64,000 nt of DNA from JABDGM01 sp046349975. Lineage in GTDB: Bacteria; Planctomycetota; Planctomycetia; Pirellulales; Lacipirellulaceae. Below the pieces are notes generated by a model, which was not told the DNA's origin, did not search any database, and saw only the letters and a program-made list of their open reading frames with translations. Numbering within the stretch: the stretch's first letter is position 1; every line of letters starts with the position of its first letter. Of this stretch, positions 50,101 through 58,770 are shown piece after piece. The DNA lies in contig JAXMBH010000005.1 in assembly GCA_046349975.1 (NCBI GenBank), positions 62,001 through 126,000 of the forward strand, in the 5' to 3' direction. The position numbers and the translations under genes were made by a program.

Positions 50101-50283
50101 GGTGGCAGCGACGACGTCGGCATTCGCGCCGGGATAGTTTGTCGAGACGCGGACCGTCGGCGGCGTGATCGCAGGATATTGCTCCACCGGCAATCGCCAC
50201 ACCGAGATCGCCCCGAGCAGAATCGTCACGAACGCGATGACGTTCGCGAAGATTGGTCGGTCGATAAAGAAGCGTGAAATCAT
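47104..50283 (-). CDS. RND multidrug efflux permease (HAE1/AcrB family)
   Basis: The 1059-residue protein matches the AcrB architecture. It begins MISRFFIDRPIFANVIAFVT, has the long periplasmic loops, the TM4 motif GIVVDDAIVVVENATHH (Asp411/Asp412, the proton-relay pair), and the TM10-12 region GIVLIIALASKNSILIVEFA, then PILMTSFAFILGVVPLMVAH with GAGA. It should form a trimeric proton-driven pump. It lies 28 bases after the adaptor gene. No outer membrane channel (TolC) gene is in the window. A 'TSSSDGGYQLTITF' loop early in the chain fits the hydrophobic/amphiphilic drug class. Confidence 0.95.
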   Translation of the reverse strand: MISRFFIDRPIFANVIAFVTILLGAISVWRLPVEQYPAITPPTVRVSTNYPGANADVVAATVASPIETQVNGVENMLYMQSTSSSDGGYQLTITFQIGTDLDTAQVLVQNRVAIAQPQLPEEVRRQGVIVKKQSTNIILVVSLTSPDNTFDSLYLANYATRELRDELSRLNGVGEVTVFGTANYSMRVWLDAEKLKARGLTTEDVAAALREQNVQVAAGQVGQPPTAEGKTPEFQYTVNTLGRLSDVKQFQNIIVRATGRTQITRLKDIARIELGAQTYDQYNLIKGRPTANIGIYQLPGSNALDVAREVRQAIDKLSKSFPPGMKYEFPLDTTEFVNESIHAVYETLIEAGVLVLLVILVFLQDWRALLVPATTVPVTIIGAFFAMWLLNFSVNMLTLFGLVLAIGIVVDDAIVVVENATHHIEEGLAPKPATVQAMSEVLGPIIGITLVLMSVFLPSAFMAGITGQLYQQFALTIAATALISAINAVTLKPAQCALWLRPHSGRKNFFTRWFDRVYGWFEAVYYSIVRGIVRIAPLMMLAFAGLLALTLWWYQRLPTGFLPTEDQGYSFVMVQLPDAASQERSKEVMAKVDKILENTDGVDTWITIGGLSIMDFSSAPNTGTLFVTFKPWEYRLHKGLTLDAMLNTLRMKFASIQDAVILPFAPPAIRGLGVRGGFEMQVQDRGDLGRAALFQAVAGILEDAHTQTGLVGVNSTFRPGVPQLYVDINREKVKLLDIPLSDVFGTLQAYLGSSYVNDFNKFGRVYQVRVQAEPKFRAEANDVRRLEVRNRQGEMVPLGTLATVKKSFGSQIVNRYNMYPAASITGEPALGRSTGDALNLMEQIAARNLPDRMGYEWTGMAYQEKRVGSEAVWIFAMAVLLVYLVLAAQYESWFIPWAVILVVPLGLLGAVVAVAVRGMDNNVFTQIGIVLIIALASKNSILIVEFARELRARGRSIREAAAEASRLRFRPILMTSFAFILGVVPLMVAHGAGAAGQQALGTAVFGGMLASTILAVFFVPAFFVVMQSISEWWGHGRPSADTAAAPPHVPVVPHGAPAV

Positions 50284-50310
50284 GGCGGGCGATCGGCTGG
50301 GCGGCGGAAG

Positions 50311-51735
50311 CTACTTGGACTGGTCCCCGGCTGGCGGCGGTTGTGTGGGGGCGGCCGCGTTCGTGACTGGCGGCGCACCGTTGGCCGGCGGCGCCGACGG
50401 ATTCGATTGCGGTGCCGTCGCGGCAGGAGCGGCGGCCACCGCCTCCTTCGCAGGTGCTTCAGCGCCAGCGCTAGCGGAATCTTTTTGCTCCGTGCTTTCC
50501 GACTTCGCCGCGGGCTCGGCGGGCTGGCCGTCCGCCTGCTTGTTTTCGCTAGACGCAGCGGCAGGCGCCCCGCCGCCTTGCTTGGCTGTGGGAGTGGCGG
50601 CGGCGACGGTCTCCATCTTGGCCAGTTCAGGTGTGACCGGCGCGCCCGGTCGAGCCCGCTGCAGGCCGTTGATCACGATCCGGTCCGCGGGTTTGATGCC
50701 GTTTTCTACAACCCGCATGTCACCGACGTGAATGCCGAGTTGCACTGGCTTGTATTCGACGACGTTCTTGTCATTGACGGCCAGAAGAAATTCGCCACGG
50801 GCATCGGTGCCGACGGCGCGGTCTTCAACCAGTAACCGCGGCTTCGGTTCCCCGACGGAGGCCTGAATCCGCACAAACATGCCCGGAATCAGCTGCCAAT
50901 CTGGGTTGGGGAAAATGCCGCGGCGTCGCGACGTGCCGGTTTGGGTATCGACGCCAAGCTCACGAAAATCGAGTTTTCCGGCGTGCGGAAAGCCTTGTTC
51001 GTTGGCGAGACCGAGGTGAAGGGTCGGCGGATTTTTGTCTGGGTCCGGCAGTTCATTGTTGCGGAGCATCGCCATGAACCGAAGCAGGTCGTTCTCGCTG
51101 ACATCGAAGTAGGCGTAAATCGGATCGATGGCCTGGATCGTCGCCAGCGGTGTTTGCTCGGCCTGAATAAGGTTGCCGATGTCGACCATGTGGCGGCCGA
51201 TGCGGCCGGAGATCGGCGCCACAATCTTCGTGTAGCCGAGGTTGAGTTCGGCCTGGTGCACGGCTGCTTGGGCGGCGGCGACATCGGCCTTCGACGTTTC
51301 GACCTGGGCGGCTTGCACATCGAGCTCTTCTTGCGTCACGACGCTGTTGCGCCGCAGCGGTTCCATGCGGCGGTACTGGCTTTGCGCAAGCGCGAGTGAG
51401 GCGATCGAGCGCTGCAGCGCGGCTTGGGCTGCGTCGAGCGTGGCTTGGTAGGGCGCCTGTTCGATAAGGAACAGTTGGTCTCCGGCCTTCACCATCGAGC
51501 CGTCTTCAAAGTAGATCTTCTCCAAGTAGCCATTCACGCGGGCGCGGAGGTCGACGATTTGTGTGGGTTGGGTTGTACCGACGAATTCGATCGTATCGGC
51601 AACGGAGCGCTCGACCGGCGTGGCGACCGTCACGGGCGGCGGCGGCGGCGGTTGGAACTTGTTCGCTTGCCGGCAACTCGCCAGGAGCACTAGAACGAAC
51701 GTTGCGAGCGCGCGGCAAATGCGGGAACTAAACAT
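50311..51735 (-). CDS. RND efflux periplasmic adaptor (AcrA family) lipoprotein
   Basis: The 474-residue protein has a lipobox (LVLLASC, acylated Cys21) and an adaptor layout: 'GTTQPTQIVDLRARVNGYLEKIYFEDGSMVKAGDQLFLIEQAPY' (lipoyl half), a helical hairpin (about 85-140), the second lipoyl half 'LGYTKIVAPISGRIGRHMVDIGNLI', and the beta-barrel domain ending TDARGEFLLAVNDKNVV. It bridges the inner membrane pump to an outer membrane exit. From about 385 the tail is a Pro/Ala/Gln/Ser-rich stretch of about 90 residues with no homology to the adaptor fold. It leads the operon with the permease, which follows 28 bases later. Confidence 0.95.
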   Translation of the reverse strand: MFSSRICRALATFVLVLLASCRQANKFQPPPPPPVTVATPVERSVADTIEFVGTTQPTQIVDLRARVNGYLEKIYFEDGSMVKAGDQLFLIEQAPYQATLDAAQAALQRSIASLALAQSQYRRMEPLRRNSVVTQEELDVQAAQVETSKADVAAAQAAVHQAELNLGYTKIVAPISGRIGRHMVDIGNLIQAEQTPLATIQAIDPIYAYFDVSENDLLRFMAMLRNNELPDPDKNPPTLHLGLANEQGFPHAGKLDFRELGVDTQTGTSRRRGIFPNPDWQLIPGMFVRIQASVGEPKPRLLVEDRAVGTDARGEFLLAVNDKNVVEYKPVQLGIHVGDMRVVENGIKPADRIVINGLQRARPGAPVTPELAKMETVAAATPTAKQGGGAPAAASSENKQADGQPAEPAAKSESTEQKDSASAGAEAPAKEAVAAAPAATAPQSNPSAPPANGAPPVTNAAAPTQPPPAGDQSK

Positions 51736-52075
51736 GTGAGCTTTCAGATGGACCGCGACAGTCAGGCGGGATTGGAATTCGTCGGCCAGGCGGGATGAAT
51801 TGAAATTGTTCGGGTCGACCAGCGAGGGGGAAAGGTGGGGTAACCCCTACGGCCGTGGCGATTTACGCTAATATCGACTGTCTCCGAATGAAGCGATTGG
51901 TCGGTGGCGCTTTCTAAAGGTTAGGTTCCATTTTGCCTCAAACAGGTTCGCAACGCGAGGCTGCGGGAGGAATTTGACGCGCGAGCGCAACGCACTTAAG
52001 CTGAATCGGCGACAAGACTTCGGGCAGCAGGCACACCGCTCTCGGCGGGGACGACCATGCCCTAAAAGGAACTCG
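51736..52075. other. Divergent intergenic region, efflux adaptor / exported protein
   Basis: No gene is supported. A small palindrome GGGGTAACCCC lies at 51838-51848 and could be an operator for a local regulator, but no TetR/MarR gene is nearby. The downstream frame stays open to 51974; those residues (NALKLNRRQDFGQQAHRSRR) are not signal-like. Confidence 0.45.
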
Positions 52076-53491
52076 ATGATGAAGGCGAATTCGGCGAACA
52101 GGCAGCTGCAGACAGTGTTTGCACTAGTGGTATTTGGGTGGAGCGTGGCGGCTGGCTCGACAGCGAGCGCTCAGGGCTATGGAGCAATTCAGGCGGTGCG
52201 CGGCCGGGTCTCGGGGCTGGGGGCAGCGCCGCAGGGCGAACTGCCGCCGGGGCCTGGCCCAGGCGTTGATCCGGGGCAACCGTCTTCAGCCGGCGGGGCT
52301 GCTGCGGGAGCGTTAGGCAAGCTCGACACGTCGTACGTTTCGCCCACTGCAACGATCGTGATTTCGATTCGACCGGCGCAGATCATGGCGTCGCCGCTCG
52401 TCCAATTGCTGCCGACGGAAGTCGCGACGATGGCCGCCCAGCAATATTTGGGCATCGAGCTTTCGACCGTGGACGAAGTCGTGGCCTTCGGCGAGATGAC
52501 AAACCCGATGGCGCCGACTTTCGGCATCACGGTGAAGTTCAATACGCCGTTTCGAGCCGCCACGTTGCCGCCGCACATTCGCCCGCTGGCCAAGCTCGCC
52601 GAGTTCAACGGGAAAAAGTACCTGCAGAGCAGCCATCCGATCTGGCCCAGTTTTTACGGCCCGAACAATAAGACGCTGGTTGTCGCACCAGACGCCGTGC
52701 TTCGCAAGGTCGTGCCGGCAGCGAGTGAGCCGAAGTCGGGCGCGTTAATGGAACGCCTACAAGAAGCGCCAGCGGGCAACGATTTGTACGTGGCCGTCGA
52801 CATGGTTGCGATGCGCGGCATCATGCCGCTGATGCTGGGGTCGGCCGGCGTCGCTATCTCGCCCAAGGCCAAGCCGATTTTGGAGGGCACCACGGCCGCG
52901 GAATTGACGCTCAACCTGGTTTCGCGGGGGCCGGTCTCATTCGTTTTTCATTGCACCGACGACGCCGCTGCACAGCAGGTCGAACAAGCGGTCAACGAAT
53001 ATCGGCAGCAGCAGGCGATAGCAGCAGCGGGACCGGGACCAGGACCCGGCTCCGACCCGGCGGCTCCGCCGTCGCCTGAGGCTGGCCCAGGGCCCGGGCC
53101 AGGACCGTCGGCAGCGCCATCGGGGCCATTCGCTCAAGCGTTCGCCCAATATCAGGAACGCATGATGCAGCGGTTTCAAGTGCAGCGCAACGGCAACAGC
53201 GTAGTATGCTTGAGCATTGCGGCCGATGACCCGCTGCAGCAGCAATTGTTCGGCATCGTGCTGGGGGCGGCGATGACCGCGCAGCAAATGCCGAAGATCA
53301 TGGAGATGCAGCAGAAGGCGATGGCGGCACGCGGAAAACATTCCGGCAGCAGGCCGCCGGGTCCGCCGGCAACGGCAGGACCGGAAGGCGGCGCTACGCC
53401 TTCGCCAGGGTCTCCGGGGCCAGACGCTACGGGGCCAGCAGCAGGTTCCGGCCCGGAAGGCGGACCTTCCGCCGGCCCAGAACGCCAGTAA
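52076..53491 (+). CDS. Exported protein with Gly/Pro-rich linkers, unknown function
   Basis: From ATG 52076 (AAAGGA upstream) the 471-residue protein has a signal peptide ending STASAQ. A Pro/Gly/Ala-rich stretch follows (PPGPGPGVDPGQ). A central region (about 80-310) contains 'TIVISIRPAQIMASPLVQLLPTEVATM', 'TVDEVVAFGEMTNPMAPTFGITVKF', 'KYLQSSHPIWPSFYGPNNKTLVVAP' and 'ELTLNLVSRGPVSFVF', which has no motif I recognise. The end is another Gly/Pro-rich segment, GPGPGSDPAAPPSPEAGPGP onward, finishing GPERQ. The layout suggests a cell-envelope protein. Its last 65 bases overlap the converging endonuclease gene. Confidence 0.7.
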   Translation: MMKANSANRQLQTVFALVVFGWSVAAGSTASAQGYGAIQAVRGRVSGLGAAPQGELPPGPGPGVDPGQPSSAGGAAAGALGKLDTSYVSPTATIVISIRPAQIMASPLVQLLPTEVATMAAQQYLGIELSTVDEVVAFGEMTNPMAPTFGITVKFNTPFRAATLPPHIRPLAKLAEFNGKKYLQSSHPIWPSFYGPNNKTLVVAPDAVLRKVVPAASEPKSGALMERLQEAPAGNDLYVAVDMVAMRGIMPLMLGSAGVAISPKAKPILEGTTAAELTLNLVSRGPVSFVFHCTDDAAAQQVEQAVNEYRQQQAIAAAGPGPGPGSDPAAPPSPEAGPGPGPGPSAAPSGPFAQAFAQYQERMMQRFQVQRNGNSVVCLSIAADDPLQQQLFGIVLGAAMTAQQMPKIMEMQQKAMAARGKHSGSRPPGPPATAGPEGGATPSPGSPGPDATGPAAGSGPEGGPSAGPERQ

Positions 53492-55316
53492 CTGCTGCGA
53501 CTGCGAGCGTGATCATTGCGGGTTCTGGCACTGCCGCCCCAACGCTCGCGGCCCGGCCGCTGCCGAGTGCGGCTTGGCCGAAGTTGCTCCGCCACAAGTT
53601 GTAGTCGCCGTCGTCAATGAGGCCGTTGCCGTCGCCATCGGCGCCGGAATTCGGTGTGACCGACTGGCCGGCCGTCGCCCGCCACACGCTGTAATCAGCG
53701 GCATCGACAATGAGGTCTCCGTTGTAGTCACCCGCGAGCTGGGTGAGCTGCGTGGCCCCGGTCAGCGTGAGTGTGATCGACTTATTGAGCGCTCCGGCGA
53801 TGTTCTCATCCGAGAAGTTCAGTACGTAACTCGCAGAAAACGTCCCAACTGTTGCGGCGGTCAGCGCAGCGGTGAACGTCTGCGAAGCACCGCCGGCGAG
53901 GACCAGTGAACCGGCCGAGGCAGCGAGGTTCGTCGTGAAGGCCGAGCTGTCGCCCGAGGGCGTGATGCTATCGAAATCCATGTTCGCGGTGTAGCCCGCG
54001 GTCGCAAGCAGGTTGTAGATATCAAAGCTGAAGGATGGCGACGTGCTGCCTGCCGGGATCGTGCCGAAATCGTGTGACAATGCCGTGACGAGCGATCCGG
54101 AACCGAACGATGGCCGGGCATGGTCGAGCACCGTGAGGCTAACATTAAACGTGTCGTTCGCGTCGTTGCCGCCCTTGCCGGCGCCGCCGCCCGTGGTGAT
54201 GTCGAGGTTATCGATCGTCACCGAGCCGCTCTTCAGGCCGGCGGAGGCCGTCGTGGTGTTGGCGCTATCGAGGCCGACCGTGATCGCCTTCGAATCGGTC
54301 TGATTCGTGCGCATGTTGTTGAAGCGACCGGAAAGTGAACTGGTGGCGGAGCCGCTGGTTGTCACTTGAAAATAGGTGCCGTTCGTGCCCGATTTGTTAA
54401 GTGTGAATGCTTGGGCCGCCGGCACGGCCGCGCCGACGAACACGCGGCCGAGATCGACGTTGCGGGTCGAGCTGCCGTCGGCGTTCACGGTCGCACCGTT
54501 AATGGCGAGCTGGCTATTGTTCGTCTGATTAACGAAAATCGACCACGCATATTCGGGGCGATCCGTGAACGGATTGCGGTTATGCTGGAATTGATTGTAG
54601 ATGATTTGGTTGCGGCGGCGCTCGAATTCGTCCGGTGCCACTGCGTAGTTCCACTCGATCATCCGATTGAGATCGCCCAATCCTTGCGAAGTACTTGGGT
54701 CGCCAGCGAACAGCTCCAGATTCGTCGTGTTCGCGTCGGAGCCGTCGTAACGAACGGCCATATAGAACTCCTGGCGCGCGATCGTGCCGGCTTCGAGATC
54801 TCCTGGATACCACTTCGAGCCTCCATCGGTAACCACTTTGGGAGTTCCCAGGCCGTAGGCACCGCCGTAATTGAGGTTGCCGCGTGCACTGTTATTGGCG
54901 CTGATTGCGGGCCGTAGTTCAAAGAGATCAGTCTCGTCGGGCCCAGTGTCGCCTGGTCCTCGGCTCTTGGGCCAGGTGTGTTCCTTATTCCACGTGGCAC
55001 CGCTGTCCCAGCCCGGAGGAGAACCATTGGGATTAATCGCCGCCACGTGAATAAGCGTCCGATCGTAGACCGCTACCATGTAGCCCGGCTGATTTGGTGC
55101 GGCATCGGTGATCTGGAGATTTGCATTCGCGGAGTTGTACGAGAACGAGGTGTGGTTATCGATGATGTCATGAAGCTGCTGCTTGAGCGTTGCGCCCGTA
55201 CCGGTCGCAGTGTTGTAGTACGTGGCCGGCGGATCGTAGGCGTCGGCTACGGCGAGGCGACAAATCAGACCGACGACGAACAGAGCTGCCAATTGAAATG
55301 ATGAATAACGTCTCAC
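53427..55316 (-). CDS. Secreted endonuclease I-like nuclease with dockerin and PEP-CTERM-like end
   Basis: I chose the GTG at 55316 (AAGGAAGAGG upstream) because it is followed at once by a signal sequence (RRYSSFQLAALFVVGLICRL...ADA). Residues about 30-270 are endonuclease I (EndA/NucM-like): GATLKQQLHDIIDNHTSFSY, then ATWNKEHTWPKSRG (catalytic His) and DETDLFELRPAISANNSARG with NLNYG. Beta-rich segments follow, with a repeated Gly/Ser/Thr pattern like other planctomycete surface proteins. 'GDYNGDLIVDAADYSVWRATAG' and 'DGDGNGLIDDGDYNLWR' form the dockerin-like end, then VPEPA, a helix and RRK. It probably degrades extracellular DNA while attached to the surface. An in-frame ATG at 55412 is also possible. 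Confidence 0.88.
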   Translation of the reverse strand: MRRYSSFQLAALFVVGLICRLAVADAYDPPATYYNTATGTGATLKQQLHDIIDNHTSFSYNSANANLQITDAAPNQPGYMVAVYDRTLIHVAAINPNGSPPGWDSGATWNKEHTWPKSRGPGDTGPDETDLFELRPAISANNSARGNLNYGGAYGLGTPKVVTDGGSKWYPGDLEAGTIARQEFYMAVRYDGSDANTTNLELFAGDPSTSQGLGDLNRMIEWNYAVAPDEFERRRNQIIYNQFQHNRNPFTDRPEYAWSIFVNQTNNSQLAINGATVNADGSSTRNVDLGRVFVGAAVPAAQAFTLNKSGTNGTYFQVTTSGSATSSLSGRFNNMRTNQTDSKAITVGLDSANTTTASAGLKSGSVTIDNLDITTGGGAGKGGNDANDTFNVSLTVLDHARPSFGSGSLVTALSHDFGTIPAGSTSPSFSFDIYNLLATAGYTANMDFDSITPSGDSSAFTTNLAASAGSLVLAGGASQTFTAALTAATVGTFSASYVLNFSDENIAGALNKSITLTLTGATQLTQLAGDYNGDLIVDAADYSVWRATAGQSVTPNSGADGDGNGLIDDGDYNLWRSNFGQAALGSGRAASVGAAVPEPAMITLAVAAVTGVLGRRKVRLPGRNLLLAP

Positions 55317-55564
55317 CGAAGTTGCCTCTTCCTTCTTCGCCTGCTCGCCAATCGCACCGTGGGCTGCCGTTCCTTGCACAGCGCCTCTAGAACCGATCGA
55401 ATCCTTTAGCATAACTGGCCGCTGCAAAACTGCCGAGAGTTTTGTATGAATTCGGCGTTTGCATTTCGAACGCGATAGGCGGACGGGACTTGCGGCTGAC
55501 CGGCGCGCGGTCGATAATCGCCCGGTCACATTTCCCTCAAATACCCCCTGCTTGGCTGCTAAAC

Positions 55565-56464
55565 ATGCCGTTACTTGTCGTAGGATCGGTTGCCATTGAT
55601 AACGTCGAAACGCCGCAGGATCGGCGGAATGAGCTGCTGGGAGGATCGGCGACGCATTTTTCGTACGCGGCCAGCTTCTTTACCGATGTGCAACTGGTCG
55701 GCGTCGTTGGCAAGGATTGGCCGCAGGAGCACACCGAGCTGTTGAGCCGGCGGGGGATCGATATGTCGGGCCTGCAGGTGGCCGACGGCAAGACGTTTCG
55801 CTGGACCGGGCGGTACGAACCGAACATGAACGACCGCGAAACGCTCGATGTTCAGCTCAACGTGTTCGGCGAGTTCAACCCGGTGCTCTCGGAGAAATAT
55901 CGCCGCACGGAGTACGTGTTCCTGGCCAACGGCGTGCCGGCGCTGCAGATGAAAGTGCTCGACCAGGTGCCGGGCTGCCGGCTCGCAGTGGCCGACACCA
56001 TGGAATTATGGATTCAGACCACGCACGCCGATTTAATGAAGCTCTTCCAACGGCTCGATGGCCTTGTCATCAACGACATGGAAGCCAAGATGCTCGCCGG
56101 CACCGAGAACCTGGTGCTGGCCGGGCACAAGGTGCGCGAGATGGGGCCGAAGTTCGTCGTCATCAAGAAAGGCGAGCATGGGGCGATGTTCTTCAGCGAA
56201 CATGAAACCTACGTGATGCCGGCGTTCCCGACCGAGCGGGTCGTCGACCCGACCGGCGCGGGCGACAGCTTCGCCGGCGGCATGATGGGTTACCTCACGC
56301 AGCAAGATAACTTCGAACCGCACACTCTCAAAACCGCGATGGCGTACGGCATTCTCGTCGCCAGCTACAATGTGGAAGGCTTCGGCCTCGAGCGGATGCA
56401 ACAGATCACGCGCGATGACATCGAAGAGCGCATGGTGGCGTACAAGAAGATGCTCCGCTTCTAA
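55565..56464 (+). CDS. PfkB-family carbohydrate kinase
   Basis: From ATG 55565 the 299-residue protein begins PLLVVGSVAIDNVETPQDRR with NELLGGSATHFSYAASFFTD, a PfkB opening. The second signature is VVDPTGAGDSFAGGMMGYLT (GAGD at 231-234; Asp234 is the catalytic base). Internal blocks FRWTGRYEPNMNDRETLDVQ and LVINDMEAKMLAGT fit ribokinase/adenosine-kinase-like members. It phosphorylates a sugar or nucleoside at a hydroxyl group; the substrate is unknown. The thpR gene follows 20 bases downstream. Confidence 0.93.
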   Translation: MPLLVVGSVAIDNVETPQDRRNELLGGSATHFSYAASFFTDVQLVGVVGKDWPQEHTELLSRRGIDMSGLQVADGKTFRWTGRYEPNMNDRETLDVQLNVFGEFNPVLSEKYRRTEYVFLANGVPALQMKVLDQVPGCRLAVADTMELWIQTTHADLMKLFQRLDGLVINDMEAKMLAGTENLVLAGHKVREMGPKFVVIKKGEHGAMFFSEHETYVMPAFPTERVVDPTGAGDSFAGGMMGYLTQQDNFEPHTLKTAMAYGILVASYNVEGFGLERMQQITRDDIEERMVAYKKMLRF

Positions 56465-56484
56465 ACCGCAAGCGGCTGACGCTC

Positions 56485-57048
56485 ATGAAACTGCGAACAT
56501 TCATTGCGATCGTGGCCACGCCGGAGATTCGCCGGGCGGCGGCGAAAGTCGCGGCCATCTTGCAGCCAGTAGCGACCGACGTGAAGTGGGTGTCGCCCGA
56601 GAACCTGCATTGGACGCTGCAGTTTCTCGGCGAGATCGACTCGCTCGAAGTGCCAATCATCTGCAACGCGGTGAGCAAGGCGACGGCAGAGCTGGAGTCG
56701 TTTGAACTGCAATGCCGGGGCGTAGGCGCTTTTCCGGCGCCAGATCGGCCGCGGACGCTCTGGCTCGGGGCGGCCGCCGGCGCGCAAGCACTGGTCGCAT
56801 TGCAGGCTGCCATTCAATCGAAGCTCGATCGGTTGGGGTATCGCGGCGAGGCGCGGCGATATGTGCCGCATCTCACACTAGGGCGAGCGGGCAAGAGCGC
56901 AACACCACGGGCGCTGGTACGGGAGATGGCAGGGCTCGCCGAATTCGACGCCGGCACAATGCACGTGGATGAAGTCACGGTGTTCTCCAGCAAGCTCATG
57001 CCGGATGGACCGACGTACGACGTGCTGGCGCGCTCGCAGCTGGCATGA
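56485..57048 (+). CDS. thpR: RNA 2',3'-cyclic phosphodiesterase (2H/LigT-like)
   Basis: This 187-residue protein has the two HxT motifs of the 2H phosphoesterase superfamily, LHWTLQFLGE (His42, Thr44) and PHLTLGRAG (His129, Thr131). The family opening RTFIAIVATPEIRRAAAKVA and 'VTVFSSKLMPDGPTYDVLAR' near the end place it in the ThpR/LigT group. These enzymes open 2',3'-cyclic phosphates to 2'-phosphates and can act on tRNA halves. The RtcB-type ligase is far away. It appears co-transcribed with the PfkB kinase gene. Confidence 0.92.
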   Translation: MKLRTFIAIVATPEIRRAAAKVAAILQPVATDVKWVSPENLHWTLQFLGEIDSLEVPIICNAVSKATAELESFELQCRGVGAFPAPDRPRTLWLGAAAGAQALVALQAAIQSKLDRLGYRGEARRYVPHLTLGRAGKSATPRALVREMAGLAEFDAGTMHVDEVTVFSSKLMPDGPTYDVLARSQLA

Positions 57049-57242
57049 TGAACCGGGACGTGCTCTTGACGGCTCGCTTCTTGCCGTTATACTCCGCCGA
57101 CTTTTCTTCTTCTCATCTCATCTGCATCTCGAAGCCTGTGCCGCAACTCGTCGCTATCTCAGCGCGCCGGCCGGCTGATCGCCACTTTTCTGCCTTGATA
57201 CGGTTCGATCACTCGTCCGAACTTTCATCTCGGAACTCCAAG

Positions 57243-58058
57243 ATGATCCGCCCACATTGCGCACCCATCGCCGCGCTGATTGTTGCCGCCCTCGTCGCGT
57301 CGCGCGTGGTCGGCAGTCCGGCGGACTACGTGAAATGGACCGACACCCGCGAGATTGGTCCGTTCAGCATTCAGGCGACGTTCTCACTAGCGAAGTACGA
57401 CAAGCTCTTCAACGAACTGCCTGATCTGCAGCGGGAAATCACGCGCACGCTGGCCGTGCCGCCGGCGAGTTCGCGCATTAACGTGTACATCTTCTCGAGC
57501 GAGGAACAGTACAAGGCGTATATCCAGAAGCACTTTCCCAGCGTGCCATATCGGCCGGCGCTGTACGTGCTCGAAGGGGGCACTCCGGGCGTGTACACGT
57601 ACGAAAAGGCCGATCTGGATATCGACCTTCGGCATGAATGCACACACGCGCTGCTGCATGCCTCGCTGCCGGTGGTGCCGCTGTGGTTGGATGAAGGCCT
57701 GGCGAAGTACTTCGAGGTGCCGGCGGCTCAACGGGCGTTCGACCATCCCTATTTCGACGATTCCAAATGGAAATGGAGCCTGCGGCTGGGCATGGTCCGC
57801 TCGATCGAATCCCTCGAACGCCGCGAAACGCTCACCGATATGGATGCGACCGATTACCGCTACGCCTGGGCGTGGGTGCACTTTATGATGCACGGCCCCC
57901 AGGGCGCTCACACGGCATTGGTCCAAAACATCGCGATGTGCAAAGCGTCGCAAACGCCGCCGAAGCTCTCCGTTGCGCTCGCCGAAGCGGTGCCGAACTC
58001 CACCGAGCGAATGATCCAGCACTTCAAACACTGGCAGAGTGACACAATAAAAAAATAG
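57243..58058 (+). CDS. Exported HExxH metallopeptidase-like protein
   Basis: From ATG 57243 the 271-residue protein has a signal peptide (CAPIAALIVAALVASRVVGS). The zinc motif is LRHECTHALLH (HECTH at 131-135), with LWLDEGLAKYFEV (Glu151) as the third ligand, the gluzincin arrangement of DUF1570-like and peptidase MA-like proteins. The N-terminal half (FSIQATFSLAKYDKLFNELP, then VYIFSSEEQYKAYIQKH) is typical of that family. The frame overlapping thpR by four bases extends to 57045, but that part is not signal-like. The protease may work on envelope proteins. Confidence 0.85.
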   Translation: MIRPHCAPIAALIVAALVASRVVGSPADYVKWTDTREIGPFSIQATFSLAKYDKLFNELPDLQREITRTLAVPPASSRINVYIFSSEEQYKAYIQKHFPSVPYRPALYVLEGGTPGVYTYEKADLDIDLRHECTHALLHASLPVVPLWLDEGLAKYFEVPAAQRAFDHPYFDDSKWKWSLRLGMVRSIESLERRETLTDMDATDYRYAWAWVHFMMHGPQGAHTALVQNIAMCKASQTPPKLSVALAEAVPNSTERMIQHFKHWQSDTIKK

Positions 58059-58770
58059 GATCATGCAGGCGCACCGAAAATTGCAACCCCCGTCCCCGCT
58101 TAAAGCGTGACCTCCTCGTTGCGGCAATCGCAGAAATTCGGTGAGTTCGGTGGGCAACTGAACTTTGCGAGTTCTGCAATGGCAGGCGAGACGGGCGGAA
58201 GTTGAAGAATTCTGCAAACTTTGTGTTGTACTAGCGATGACTGTTAAGTGATGTCGTTTGTACTGCCGATATCGAGAACAGGATTCGATTGCGTCGCCTT
58301 ACCCGCCGTTCGCTCGGCCGGTCGCGATTGAGGCCCGATGACATGCTGCGTCGTCGGCCACGATCGTGGAGCAGGCGACCGCGAAACCTGGTTTGCCGGT
58401 GCCGAAGAGCGCCTTCGACAACTGAACAAGCAACCGCGGCCCCGCGGGCGTCTGTAGTTTGGCAATGCTGCTGCCAATGACAGTCGATCCGCCGGGCCGC
58501 TGCTTTTTGCGCGCGGCCAAAGTTTTGGGCGGAGGCGCCCCCGGTCATTGACTGGGGGCTAATTGGTTGGGGATTGCGGGTGGTGAAATACGCGGCAAAA
58601 TCGGTGCATTCCGCACCGAGTTTTTCCGATGTTCTAACTAGGCCCGCCCGCATTACGCGACGCCCGCGCACAACCTGCCAGCATCGCATTCTTTCGCGCG
58701 CGGCCCGATTTCGCCTCGGCGAAAAACCCCGCCCAGACTACCCACCTGACTTTGCCCACCGGAGACCACC
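58059..58770. other. Long intergenic region without a supported gene
   Basis: I examined both strands. Short frames exist (for example minus 58299-58520, reading SSIAKLQTPAGPRLLVQLSK) but none has a coding-like composition, a convincing start or a ribosome binding site. GGCAATGCTGCTGCC near 58465 is a small palindrome. It could be the eroded remains of a gene. The real start of the next gene is the GTG at 58771. Confidence 0.5.

Noticed and set aside
58231..58689. 152-codon minus-strand frame in the 58 kb gap
   Set aside because: Composition is Arg/Ser-rich without a hydrophobic core or family motif, and no start site with a ribosome binding site exists.
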